Assembly: GCA_965151315.1 (NCBI GenBank)
Contig: CBCTZG010000053.1
Location: forward strand, 1-17,997
DNA length: 17,997 nucleotides
From: Avimonoglobus sp965151315
GTDB lineage: Bacteria; Bacillota; Clostridia; UBA1381
Direction: 5' to 3'
In this document: positions 1 through 6,761 of the stretch, one piece after another
How the letters are laid out: the number at the start of each line of letters is the position of its first letter
Position numbering within the stretch: position 1 is the stretch's first letter
Program-made: the position numbers and the translations under genes
The notes under the pieces: model-generated
What the model saw: only the letters and a program-made list of their open reading frames with translations
The model's database searches: none
Told to the model about the DNA's origin: nothing

Positions 1-335
1 CCTCCTATGATAATTTTTGTGCCGGGCCCCGCCCGTACCATTGTGTTGTTCCTGCACGACAGCTCTATTGTGTTTACACACCGCCGGGTGTTTCCGCGCA
101 CCCTCAAATAAAAACCCGAAACTGCTCATCGCATTTCCGGGTAGGCATACCACTGCAAAAAGACGCACCAATAGCTTTTTAAGGCGCAACTCTCCCCTCA
201 AAAAGCCATCTCTTGTTCTTCCTTTGTAGCAGTGTGACCTGTCGCCCGGTTTCATGAATCGGACATTCTCCACGGAAAAACCGGGCCAGCATCGCCCGCA
301 ACCTCCCGCTTCATCGTTTGTCAAGTGTCACAACG
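1..335 (-). promoter_or_regulatory. Long structured 5' leader of a gene beyond the left edge (possibly S10-operon-like)
   Basis: This minus-strand stretch starts just downstream of a clear promoter (341-369) and ends in AGGAGG (6..1) at the window edge, so it is about 330 nt of untranslated leader for a gene outside the window. It has an 11-bp hairpin (arms 196-206 and 174-184, 11-nt loop), a small GGTA/TACC hairpin near 145-156, a terminator-like hairpin (105-141) and a CGGG/CCCG stem close to the ribosome binding site. I see no credible protein in it. It reminds me of leaders in front of the S10 ribosomal protein operon in Clostridia, but that is recollection and not something the window shows, since the controlled gene is missing. 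Confidence 0.5.
105..141 (-). terminator. Terminator-like hairpin inside the left-edge leader (candidate attenuator)
   Basis: On the minus strand CCCG-G-AAA pairs with TTT-CGGG around a loop of about 12 nt, followed directly by TTTTTATTT. The gene's ribosome binding site lies about 100 nt further on, so a terminator here would act by premature termination within the leader. Confidence 0.5.
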
Positions 336-340
336 CTACT

Positions 341-369
341 ATTATATACAATTCTTCCTCTTTTTGCAA
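341..369 (-). promoter_or_regulatory. Sigma-A promoter for the left-edge leader
   Basis: On the minus strand TTGCAA (369..364), a 17-nt spacer, and TATAAT (346..341). The -10 is perfect and the -35 matches at 4 of 6 positions. Transcription would start near 334 and run left. Confidence 0.7.
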
Positions 370-387
370 GCTTTTTGTAAAAAAATG

Positions 388-405
388 TGTATAAATATTT
401 ATACA
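388..405. repeat. 18-bp perfect palindrome upstream of the leftward promoter
   Basis: TGTATAAATATTTATACA reads the same on both strands. It sits about 19 bp upstream of the -35 box at 369..364, in the AT-rich gap between the diguanylate cyclase gene and that promoter. It could be an operator or simply an AT-rich upstream element; there is no GC core or T-tract, so it is not a good terminator. Confidence 0.4.
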
Positions 406-487
406 AAATTTTAGAATTTTGTTCATCATTTTTGTACATTTTTTTTGCGAATTTAGAGCTTCCGCCTTCATATCTATCAGCCGGCCC

Positions 488-2167
488 TTAATCTGCTTGC
501 TTTCCCGCGCCGGCGCCTTTTTCCCGCTTTTGCTGATACATATTCTGATCCGCTTGGGCCATCAGCCTTTGGATCTCCTTCTCTGAAACCACTTCCCCGG
601 CCGGGAACTGCTTTGCCGCCCAGCCAAAAGAAACGGAAGCCGGATAGGTCATCTCTGTCCCGCGTTCCGCCAGATATTCAGTATACCGGGATAAAAGCCG
701 TTTCACGTCCGCACCGCCAGCCAGGATCACACAAAACTCATCGCCGCCGATCCGGTAGCAGCGCCCGGCCTGAGCAAAGGCGTCCCGTACGCAGCCGGCA
801 GTTACAGCAATGGCTTTATCACCGGCCGCGTGCCCATAGCGATCGTTAATCTCCTTTAAATTATCTAAATCAAATATGACCACACCCAGCCAGCCAATTT
901 CTTTTCCACACAGCTCCTGGGTGTACGCAGTAAATGCGTTGCGGTTTTCCATCCCCGTCATGCTGTCTTCATTAGCCATCCGGCGATATTGATCGGTTTT
1001 CTCTTTCTGCCGCCAGAAGCGGCTGATCACGAAAAATACATCCAGCATCATACAAATAATCAGCAAAAGCATACCGTAGACATACAAGGCGGCGCGGTTC
1101 GCCGGCCGCAGGACGCCGGTATAATACAGAATGATCGACACCACACCTGTACCAAAGATAATCACTGTACCGATAAACGTCCATAAAAGCGCCCGCTCCC
1201 GCCGGATCACCACACTTTTCCAAAAAGCGATTACACTAAAAACAAATGTGATTCCAATCAGGATATGTACCATAAAGGCTGTATCCTGGATTGGCACCCA
1301 GCCGAATATATGCAGCAGAAAGCATACGCCCGCGTTGACGATAAAGGTCCACGCCAAAATGTGCAGGGCCCGGTTCCTGCCGCCCAGCATACATTGGATA
1401 TACAATATAAACGGGACCACCATCAAATAGAAGGCCGCGTAGCTCAAAAAATACGCCCACGCGAAATTGCCGCCCCACAGGGTAGTCAGTTTGGAATCTA
1501 AAAGCACCCAGAGACCGGATAAAATCAAAAACAATGCAAACGATACCAAAAGCTTCGCCCCAGGGATCTTATATCCTGCCGCAAAGCCAGCCAGCACGAA
1601 AAGCATAACTGCCAGCAGCATACTAAATCCAAAAAATATTAAAATCGGCAGATATCTGACGAACAAATAAAAGAATATTGCCCCCAAATGATCAAAAAAC
1701 ACAGATTCCAGCGTCCAAGGATCCTTTTCCTGATACCGGACCAGCTCGATCCGCAGGGTTTCCCCGAGTGTCAGGCTTTCCCCGGGAATAAAATGCCACA
1801 TGCTGCCGAAAGCATGCTCCTTCCCCTGGGCAGCCTCATAAACCAGTTCCGTATCCATCCAGACACGGATCGATGTATACCGTGTACGGAAAACCAGAAC
1901 ATTGTGAGGATTCTCCAGCAGGCCGTCTGTGGAACGTTCTAACACCAGCCGTTCCTCTGAATTATCTATCTCACAGGGAAGCCGAACCGCCTGCCCATTG
2001 ATTTTCCATCCCATATTCAACCGATTGATCTGCGGCAAAGCGCCCCCTTTTAAAGGCACAGCAAATAAAAGCGCGGCACAACACGCCAAAACAAAAACTA
2101 CCGCGATTCCCAATATCACGTAATGGAAGTTACACTGTCTTTCGTAAATCCTTCCCCCAGTCAACAT
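488..2167 (-). CDS. Multi-pass membrane GGDEF diguanylate cyclase
   Basis: This 559-residue protein probably makes cyclic-di-GMP from two GTP at the membrane. An N-terminal membrane segment (about 14-36) is followed by an extracytoplasmic domain (about 40-160), then seven hydrophobic segments (about 172-195, 203-223, 236-258, 267-288, 298-316, 326-349, 361-383), a layout like 7TM sensor cyclases. The C-terminal GGDEF domain has an intact GGDEF at 474-478, metal ligand Asp433 in FDLDNLKEIND, and HAAGD at 446-450. The RxxD product-inhibition site is absent: residues 465-468 are AQAG. It starts 40 nt after the stop of the EAL gene (2208-4442) on the same strand with no terminator between, so it is probably cotranscribed with it under the riboswitch. 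Its ribosome binding site (AAGGGTGG) is modest. The sensed signal cannot be read from the sequence. Confidence 0.88.
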   Translation of the reverse strand: MLTGGRIYERQCNFHYVILGIAVVFVLACCAALLFAVPLKGGALPQINRLNMGWKINGQAVRLPCEIDNSEERLVLERSTDGLLENPHNVLVFRTRYTSIRVWMDTELVYEAAQGKEHAFGSMWHFIPGESLTLGETLRIELVRYQEKDPWTLESVFFDHLGAIFFYLFVRYLPILIFFGFSMLLAVMLFVLAGFAAGYKIPGAKLLVSFALFLILSGLWVLLDSKLTTLWGGNFAWAYFLSYAAFYLMVVPFILYIQCMLGGRNRALHILAWTFIVNAGVCFLLHIFGWVPIQDTAFMVHILIGITFVFSVIAFWKSVVIRRERALLWTFIGTVIIFGTGVVSIILYYTGVLRPANRAALYVYGMLLLIICMMLDVFFVISRFWRQKEKTDQYRRMANEDSMTGMENRNAFTAYTQELCGKEIGWLGVVIFDLDNLKEINDRYGHAAGDKAIAVTAGCVRDAFAQAGRCYRIGGDEFCVILAGGADVKRLLSRYTEYLAERGTEMTYPASVSFGWAAKQFPAGEVVSEKEIQRLMAQADQNMYQQKREKGAGAGKQAD

Positions 2168-2207
2168 CTGCCGCCACCCTTCTTCAAAATTTTATCCGTA
2201 CCGCCCC

Positions 2208-4442
2208 TCAGTCCGGCATTGTTTTGCTCCACGTCTCAAATTCCGGTATGGACAGCGGTTTAGAAAAAATGTACCCCTGCACCATCTCACACTGGATTTC
2301 CCGCAAAAACTCCAGCTGATCCCGGGTTTCAATCCCCTCAGCCACCACATGGATCCCCAGCCGGCGGGCCAGCTCTACAAAGCTTGCGATTACACTTTTG
2401 CTCCGCGGGCTCTGGATATCTTCGAAAAACTGCCGATCCAGCTTAATCCCGTCTACTTCAATTTCCCGCAGAAGCCCTAACGCGGAATATCCTGTCCCAA
2501 AATCGTCTAGCGAACACAGGAGCCCATTCTGATGCATCTGCCCCAAAACCGCTCCCAGCAGCCTCCGGTGCTCCTCATCAAAGAACGTTGCCTCCGTCAG
2601 CTCCAGCTCCAGGATCCCGTCCGGGATCGCATACTGCTTTTTGATCGCGACGAAGCTGTCAAAAAAGCTCACCTTCTTAAAATGCGCTCTGGACATATTG
2701 ACAGAAACAGGGAAGACCGGCTTTCCTTCCGCGATCCACCGGGCCAAAAGCCGGCACACCTCTTCGAAGACATACAAATCCAGCCGGCATATATTTCCGC
2801 TTTTTTCGAAAACCGGGATAAATTCTCCCGGCGAAATAACACCCTCCATCGGCCGTACCCAACGCACCAGCGCCTCTGCGCCGCCGATTTTTCCATCAGA
2901 AAGCCGGATCTTCGGCTGCAGGTACACTTGAAATTCATGGTTTTGCAAAGCACTTTCAAAACGTGCGTTCAGGGCCTGCTCTTTTTTGATAGTCCGGTCT
3001 AATTCCTGGCTGTAGAACAAACATTCCTCCGTCCCGGTCTGCAGCCGGCAGGCTATCCTGGCCCTGTCCTGGATCAGCCGGATATTGATCTGGGGATCGT
3101 CCGCCACACAGGCTCCCTGCAAAAACATCAGCTGGTATTGTATTCCAGCAGTCCGCAGAAAACGGTTGACCCCGTTCAAAATTTTCCGCAGTCTGGCTGC
3201 TGTCTCCGCCTTTTCGCCCGCATCCAGGCACAGGAAGAAATGGTCTGTCTCAGACCGGGCCGCCGCTTCGTTTTTCCCCAACGCTTTGACTAAAGCGGTA
3301 TTGATATACCGCAGGGTGTCATTGCCGGCTGCCACACCGTACTCCGCGTTGATATACTTGAATCCCTTAACATCCAGCATAATAATCGTGTATGTATTCG
3401 GTGGCGCGCCTGTGATCAGTTCACTGCACCGTACCTGAAACGCCGCGTTATTCATACCGCCGGTTACCGGGTCAGTAAATGCGGCCTCCTCCAGCCACCG
3501 CCGGTACCGTACAAAAAATTGGAACAAAATCAGGAAAAACAGCGCGAACACCCCAATAATACCGGCTACAATCAGGAAAGACCGTACAGTATAGGTTGCT
3601 GTTTCCCCGGAAATCAAGTCCGCCGGCACCAGCGTCAGCAAAATCCAGTCGTTGATCCCAATCGCATGGTAAGACATCACCAACCGGCTCCCATTTACTG
3701 CCGTAAAATGAAAGACGCCGCTGTTCATATCCGCAAAATCCGCTTCCATCTGCCGGATATCGTCCGCAGTCTTGTTTTTTTCTCCTGTATTTAAAATATC
3801 GGCCAGCTGAGTAAATGCCTTTACGTCCGTAGGTGAGATTACGACTTGTCCCTGGCTATCTACAATACAGGTCAAGCCCTGCTCCCCAAAGCTGTCCGGC
3901 CGGATCAGCCTCTGGATATTTTCCTTACCGCGAATCGCCGCAAGTACGCTGGTTACCTGCCCGTTTTCATAAACCGGCACGGACAGCAGCAAGCTCTGCC
4001 CCTCCAAATAAACCACGGAGCTTTCCCCTCTAAAAGCTTTTTCTACACCGGAAAACCGATGGAGATCCGATATCGGTACCTGCGGCGGAACCGTTTTCCC
4101 ATCTCGTCCCACAACAATCAGCTGATCAAAACCGCCGATACCCGCCTTACGCCGCAGAAAATCTTCCACCGCGCTTTGCCCCGGGAGCCGCCCGGCTGAA
4201 TCCGCCAGCTGCTCCAGCATGGAAAGATTGATCCGGAACTGGGCCTCAATGTTTTTTGTCAGCTGGTAAGTCACATCGCTTACATAAGCGTCGGTGGTGG
4301 TTTCCAGTTTAGTATGCAGGCCAGACGTATTCCAGACCATATAGAAAAGAGTCCCCAACAAAATGGCGGACCATACCCCCAGCTGCATTCCGATGCTAAG
4401 CATAGGCATCCGCCGGATCCCGCTTTCCTTGCCTGTTTCCAC
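2208..4442 (-). CDS. Membrane sensor with degenerate GGDEF and intact EAL: probable c-di-GMP phosphodiesterase
   Basis: This 744-residue protein probably hydrolyses cyclic-di-GMP. I chose GTG at 4442 because GGGAGGGG lies 5 nt upstream; the frame continues to an ATG at 4529 but that runs into the riboswitch. Membrane segments at about 18-37 and 287-311 enclose an extracytoplasmic sensor domain of about 245 residues, most like dCache. The GGDEF domain is degenerate (ETDHF at about 398-402), so it is unlikely to make c-di-GMP and may bind GTP. The EAL domain keeps the catalytic signatures: EALVR (523-527), VNMS, ELTE, DDFGTGYS (646-653), KLDR, AEGIET (701-706) and a final QGY/FSKP. The leader carries a c-di-GMP-I riboswitch and the next gene is an active-looking cyclase, so this locus likely senses and tunes its own second messenger. 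Confidence 0.9.
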   Translation of the reverse strand: METGKESGIRRMPMLSIGMQLGVWSAILLGTLFYMVWNTSGLHTKLETTTDAYVSDVTYQLTKNIEAQFRINLSMLEQLADSAGRLPGQSAVEDFLRRKAGIGGFDQLIVVGRDGKTVPPQVPISDLHRFSGVEKAFRGESSVVYLEGQSLLLSVPVYENGQVTSVLAAIRGKENIQRLIRPDSFGEQGLTCIVDSQGQVVISPTDVKAFTQLADILNTGEKNKTADDIRQMEADFADMNSGVFHFTAVNGSRLVMSYHAIGINDWILLTLVPADLISGETATYTVRSFLIVAGIIGVFALFFLILFQFFVRYRRWLEEAAFTDPVTGGMNNAAFQVRCSELITGAPPNTYTIIMLDVKGFKYINAEYGVAAGNDTLRYINTALVKALGKNEAAARSETDHFFLCLDAGEKAETAARLRKILNGVNRFLRTAGIQYQLMFLQGACVADDPQINIRLIQDRARIACRLQTGTEECLFYSQELDRTIKKEQALNARFESALQNHEFQVYLQPKIRLSDGKIGGAEALVRWVRPMEGVISPGEFIPVFEKSGNICRLDLYVFEEVCRLLARWIAEGKPVFPVSVNMSRAHFKKVSFFDSFVAIKKQYAIPDGILELELTEATFFDEEHRRLLGAVLGQMHQNGLLCSLDDFGTGYSALGLLREIEVDGIKLDRQFFEDIQSPRSKSVIASFVELARRLGIHVVAEGIETRDQLEFLREIQCEMVQGYIFSKPLSIPEFETWSKTMPD

Positions 4443-4517
4443 AAATACCCCTCCCGTTTTGTTCTTTTCCGGCAAACAATCAAACAGGTTGCAAAATAAA
4501 CCCTGACGGGTTCTTTT

Positions 4518-4603
4518 GCAGCCTGACAATCATCGCGGATATCCACCTTAGACTCATAGCTTTGCGTCTTTACCTTTCGGTAAATTTGCCAAATATATTC
4601 TGC
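4518..4603 (-). ncRNA. Class I cyclic-di-GMP riboswitch (GEMM-I)
   Basis: The minus-strand leader of the EAL gene contains the family's conserved pieces in order: GGCAAA (4590..4585), a short stem capped by a GAAA tetraloop (4578..4575), GACGCAAAGC (4568..4559), then CTATGAGTCTAAGG opening the second stem, and TCAGGCTGC at the 3' end. GCAG (4603..4600) can pair with CTGC (4521..4518) to close the outer helix. The aptamer binds cyclic-di-GMP in this family. About 75 nt separate it from the GTG start. Within these, AACCC/GGGTT (possibly extended by TGCAAAA/TTTTGCA) and an alternative CAGG-TT/AA-CCTG hairpin could form the switch, and CCCGT could mask the ACGGG beside the ribosome binding site. 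Whether ligand turns expression on or off cannot be decided by eye. Confidence 0.88.
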
Positions 4604-4632
4604 TTTCATACCGGAACGGTATTATATAGATT

Positions 4633-4661
4633 ATTGTAACACGAAGAAAAATACTTGTCAA
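4633..4661 (-). promoter_or_regulatory. Promoter of the riboswitch/EAL/GGDEF operon
   Basis: On the minus strand TTGACA (4661..4656), 17-nt spacer, TACAAT (4638..4633). The predicted start near 4626 is about 20 nt before the aptamer, leaving a leader of about 185 nt. Confidence 0.8.
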
Positions 4662-4730
4662 TTCTTTCTGCCCATTTTCCCACATTTTTCCTTCCCGCTT
4701 CATTTTTTATATTTATCCCCCCACGCCCGT

Positions 4731-4768
4731 AAAAAAGCCGCCGTATCGCAGAGCAAAACGACGGCGGC
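4731..4768 (-). terminator. Intrinsic terminator of ldh
   Basis: On the minus strand GCCGCCGT (4768..4761) pairs with ACGGCGGC (4744..4737), followed by TTTTTT (4736..4731). It lies just after the ldh stop codon and separates ldh from the c-di-GMP operon promoter. Confidence 0.88.
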
Positions 4769-4774
4769 CGGCAG

Positions 4775-5716
4775 TCAGAGCCCAATCTCAACAATCAGCT
4801 CCCGCAGGGTATCGGCAGAATTTCGCAGACCCTTCATCTCATCCCGGCTGAATGGTACCTCCAGAATCTTTTCAATCCCCTCGCCCCCGACCTTCGTAGG
4901 CACGGATAAGGCTACGCCGGAAATGTCATACTGCCCATCGAAAACGCTGGAAACCGTTAGGATCGAATTCTCGTCCCCCGCAATGCATTCCACAATCCGC
5001 GCTACAGCTACAGCAATCGCGTAATAGGTAGCGCCCTTTTTCTCAATAATATCATAGGCGGTATTTTTCACCTGGTTATACATCGTGTCCAAATCGGTCA
5101 GGTTACACTTGCCCGTATACTTGCAGAACTCCGTCATGGACATGCCGCCGATATTCGTTACGCTCCAGGCCGCCACCTCGCTGTCGCCATGTTCACCAAT
5201 AATATAGGTATGGCAATTCCGGGCGTCAATGCCAGTCATGCGGCTGATCATATATTTCAGTCGGGAGGTATCCAAAACCGTACCGGATCCCAAAACCTGG
5301 TTTTTCGGCAAACCGGAAAGCTTGTAGGTCACATAGGTGAGGATATCCACCGGATTTGTGACTGTCAGGAGGATCACATCCGCCGGCGCGTATTTCATAA
5401 TGCTTCCAATAATGTTTTTAAAAACCTCTACATTCCGTTTTAAAAGATCTAACCTGGTCTCACCGGGCTTCTGGCCAACACCTGCGGTAATAATAACGAT
5501 ATCCGCGTCCTTGCAGTCGCTGTAGTCTCCCGCATACACATTCACCGGTTTTACAAAGGATACACCGTGGGCCATATCCATAGCGTCCCCCTCTGCCTTT
5601 TCCCGGTTCAGATCGATGAGTACAATCTCTGAAAACAACCCTCCCAGCATAACTGTATAGGCTGTGGTAGACCCTACGAAACCGGCTCCTATGATTACAA
5701 CTTTTCCACGAAACAT
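4775..5716 (-). CDS. ldh: L-lactate dehydrogenase
   Basis: This 313-residue cytoplasmic enzyme interconverts pyruvate and L-lactate with NADH/NAD+, the last step of lactate fermentation. The Rossmann nucleotide site GAGFVGS is at 10-16. The substrate loop reads GQKPGETR: Gln82 marks lactate rather than malate dehydrogenase (which has Arg there), and Arg88 is the mobile-loop arginine. Arg152 in DTSR and the catalytic His176 in GEHGD are present. The length is normal for bacterial LDH. GGAG and AGGAAAGGA precede the ATG. A 59-nt gap without a terminator separates it from the upstream ribbon-helix-helix gene on the same strand, and I find no strong promoter in that gap, so the two are probably cotranscribed. 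A terminator follows directly. Confidence 0.95.
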   Translation of the reverse strand: MFRGKVVIIGAGFVGSTTAYTVMLGGLFSEIVLIDLNREKAEGDAMDMAHGVSFVKPVNVYAGDYSDCKDADIVIITAGVGQKPGETRLDLLKRNVEVFKNIIGSIMKYAPADVILLTVTNPVDILTYVTYKLSGLPKNQVLGSGTVLDTSRLKYMISRMTGIDARNCHTYIIGEHGDSEVAAWSVTNIGGMSMTEFCKYTGKCNLTDLDTMYNQVKNTAYDIIEKKGATYYAIAVAVARIVECIAGDENSILTVSSVFDGQYDISGVALSVPTKVGGEGIEKILEVPFSRDEMKGLRNSADTLRELIVEIGL

Positions 5717-5775
5717 GACGCTCCATTCCTTTCCTAAATTATGATTGTCCTTAGCATAACCCGCAGCCGGAACGC

Positions 5776-5928
5776 TTATTCAGACTTTTCTGTTTTTTTC
5801 AGATGCTCTTTCAAAATAATATTGACATACTGGGAAAACGAGCGGTCATCCTGCTCAGACAACATCTTAATCCTTTCAATTATATCCGCGTCTAATGTAA
5901 TACTTACCTTGCTTTTTAATGGTTTCAT
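5776..5928 (-). CDS. Small ribbon-helix-helix (CopG/Arc-type) DNA-binding protein
   Basis: This 50-residue protein starts MKPLKSKVSITLDADI and has the ribbon-helix-helix pattern: a short alternating strand (KVSITL, residues 6-11), helix 1 (about 14-25), a turn with DDRS at 27-30, and helix 2 with FSQYVNIILKEHL (31-43). Members bind DNA as dimers through the paired strands. The chosen ATG (5928) has AGGTGA 8 nt upstream; an in-frame ATG 9 nt earlier has the AGG only about 2 nt away. No toxin gene is adjacent, which argues against a classic antitoxin. It precedes ldh and follows an array of TAGTATA repeats, which suggests a local transcriptional regulator, perhaps of itself and ldh. That role is inferred. 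Confidence 0.8.
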   Translation of the reverse strand: MKPLKSKVSITLDADIIERIKMLSEQDDRSFSQYVNIILKEHLKKTEKSE

Positions 5929-5948
5929 GTTCTTCATCACCTAATTGC

Positions 5949-5957
5949 ATTATAGCA
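5949..5957 (-). promoter_or_regulatory. Extended -10 promoter for the RHH gene and probably ldh
   Basis: On the minus strand TGCTATAAT: a perfect TATAAT (5954..5949) with the extended TG. The -35 position (TATTAT, about 5977..5972) is poor and touches the first TAGTATA repeat, so a repressor bound there would block it. The start would fall near 5942, which leaves almost no room before the AGGTGA ribosome binding site, so the exact start is uncertain. Confidence 0.5.
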
Positions 5958-5975
5958 TTTTTGAGGATAAAATAA

Positions 5976-6007
5976 TAGTATATAGTATAAAGTAGTATAA
6001 AATACTA
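5976..6007. repeat. TAGTATA repeat array, candidate operator of the RHH protein
   Basis: On the plus strand TAGTATA occurs at 5976-5982, 5983-5989 and 5993-5999, and the inverted half ATACTA at 6002-6007. Ribbon-helix-helix repressors usually bind short tandem or inverted hexamers like these. The array lies between the divergent promoters of the RHH gene and infC. Confidence 0.5.
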
Positions 6008-6038
6008 TTTTTATTATTATAATAAAATAAAAAAACTA

Positions 6039-6067
6039 TTGACAAGTTCAAACGGATCTGATATACT
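6039..6067 (+). promoter_or_regulatory. Promoter of infC-rpmI-rplT
   Basis: TTGACA (6039-6044), exactly 17 nt, TATACT (6062-6067). Start near 6074. Confidence 0.85.
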
Positions 6068-6073
6068 GTTTTA

Positions 6074-6187
6074 GATTGAACAAGCAGGGCTGTCCGTCCT
6101 CACCGTACGACAAACGTTTTGCGGTAAATACTTAGGCGTTTTTTCTGCGCTTACAGTTTTGCGGATGGGCTTGCATCCGTTTTTTTC
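6074..6187 (+). promoter_or_regulatory. L20-type leader with attenuator in front of infC
   Basis: The leader ends in a textbook terminator: CGGATG (6162-6167), loop GGCTTG, CATCCG (6174-6179), then seven Ts (6180-6186), all upstream of the infC ribosome binding site. GTCCGTCC (6092-6099) can pair with GGATGGGC (6163-6170) for 8 bp including two G-U pairs, which would disrupt the terminator and act as antiterminator. In Firmicutes such as Bacillus subtilis, L20 binds the infC leader and promotes premature termination; the same logic is likely here. GTTTTGCGG is repeated at 6116-6124 and 6156-6164. Confidence 0.75.
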
Positions 6188-6217
6188 ATGCATTTTATTA
6201 TATTGGAGGGATTCACC

Positions 6218-6736
6218 ATAGCTAACAAAGACTTACAAATCAACGAGCAGATTCGCGACCCGCAGCTTCGAATTGTCAGCGCGGAGGGAGAGCAGCTTGG
6301 CGTGATGTCGGCGAAGCAGGCCTTGGACCTGGCCATCAGCAAAGGGCTTGACTTAGTTAAGATTGCGCCGACAGCCCAGCCTCCGGTTTGCAAAATCATG
6401 GACTATGGCAAATTCAAATTTGAGGCGGCCAAACGCGATAAGGAAAACCGTAAGAACCAGAAGATCATCAATACCAAGGAGATCCAGCTTTCTCCCTCGA
6501 TTGACAAAAACGATTTCAACACCAAGGCCAACCATGCCATTCGGTTTTTGAAAAACGGGGACAAGGTAAAGGTTTGTGTGCGGTTCCGCGGCCGTGAGGT
6601 TAGTCATGCTGAAATTGGTGAAGCACTTTTGGTCAAATTTGCAGAAACGGTAAAAGAGTTCGGGACTGTCGACAGACAGCCCAAGCTGGAAGGCAGGAAC
6701 ATGATCATGTTCCTGTCCGCCACAGCGCAATCATGA
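6218..6736 (+). CDS. infC: Translation initiation factor IF-3, apparent AUA start
   Basis: IF3 binds the 30S subunit, keeps it apart from 50S and checks start-codon/initiator pairing. The 172-residue protein has both domains: the N-terminal NEQIRD...LRIVSAEGEQLGVMS and the C-terminal KEIQLSP...GDKVKVCVRFRGRE. GGAGGG at 6205-6210 precedes the codon ATA at 6218, 8 nt after GGAGG, and the next codons read ANKDLQINEQIRD, exactly where IF3 proteins begin. The in-frame ATG at 6188 directly follows the attenuator T-tract, has no ribosome binding site and lies upstream of the GGAGGG, so it is not the real start. Known infC genes use AUU or AUC, letting IF3 repress its own synthesis; ATA fits that pattern. 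Confidence 0.93.
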   Translation: MANKDLQINEQIRDPQLRIVSAEGEQLGVMSAKQALDLAISKGLDLVKIAPTAQPPVCKIMDYGKFKFEAAKRDKENRKNQKIINTKEIQLSPSIDKNDFNTKANHAIRFLKNGDKVKVCVRFRGREVSHAEIGEALLVKFAETVKEFGTVDRQPKLEGRNMIMFLSATAQS

Positions 6737-6761
6737 TATACTTTGGAAGGAGTGGAATGAC

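Noticed and set aside
17..229. 70-codon plus-strand frame at the left edge
   Set aside because: It is antisense to the structured leader; Cys- and Pro-rich random composition and no ribosome binding site.
4443..4529. Upstream ATG (4529) as start of the EAL protein
   Set aside because: It would translate part of the aptamer and expression platform and has no ribosome binding site, whereas GTG 4442 has GGGAGGGG.
4280..4609. 109-codon minus-strand frame overlapping the riboswitch
   Set aside because: It runs through the aptamer and into the EAL gene in a different frame; the riboswitch explains the conserved sequence.
5776..5928. RHH protein as antitoxin of a toxin-antitoxin pair
   Set aside because: No toxin-like gene is adjacent; the neighbours are ldh and the infC promoter.
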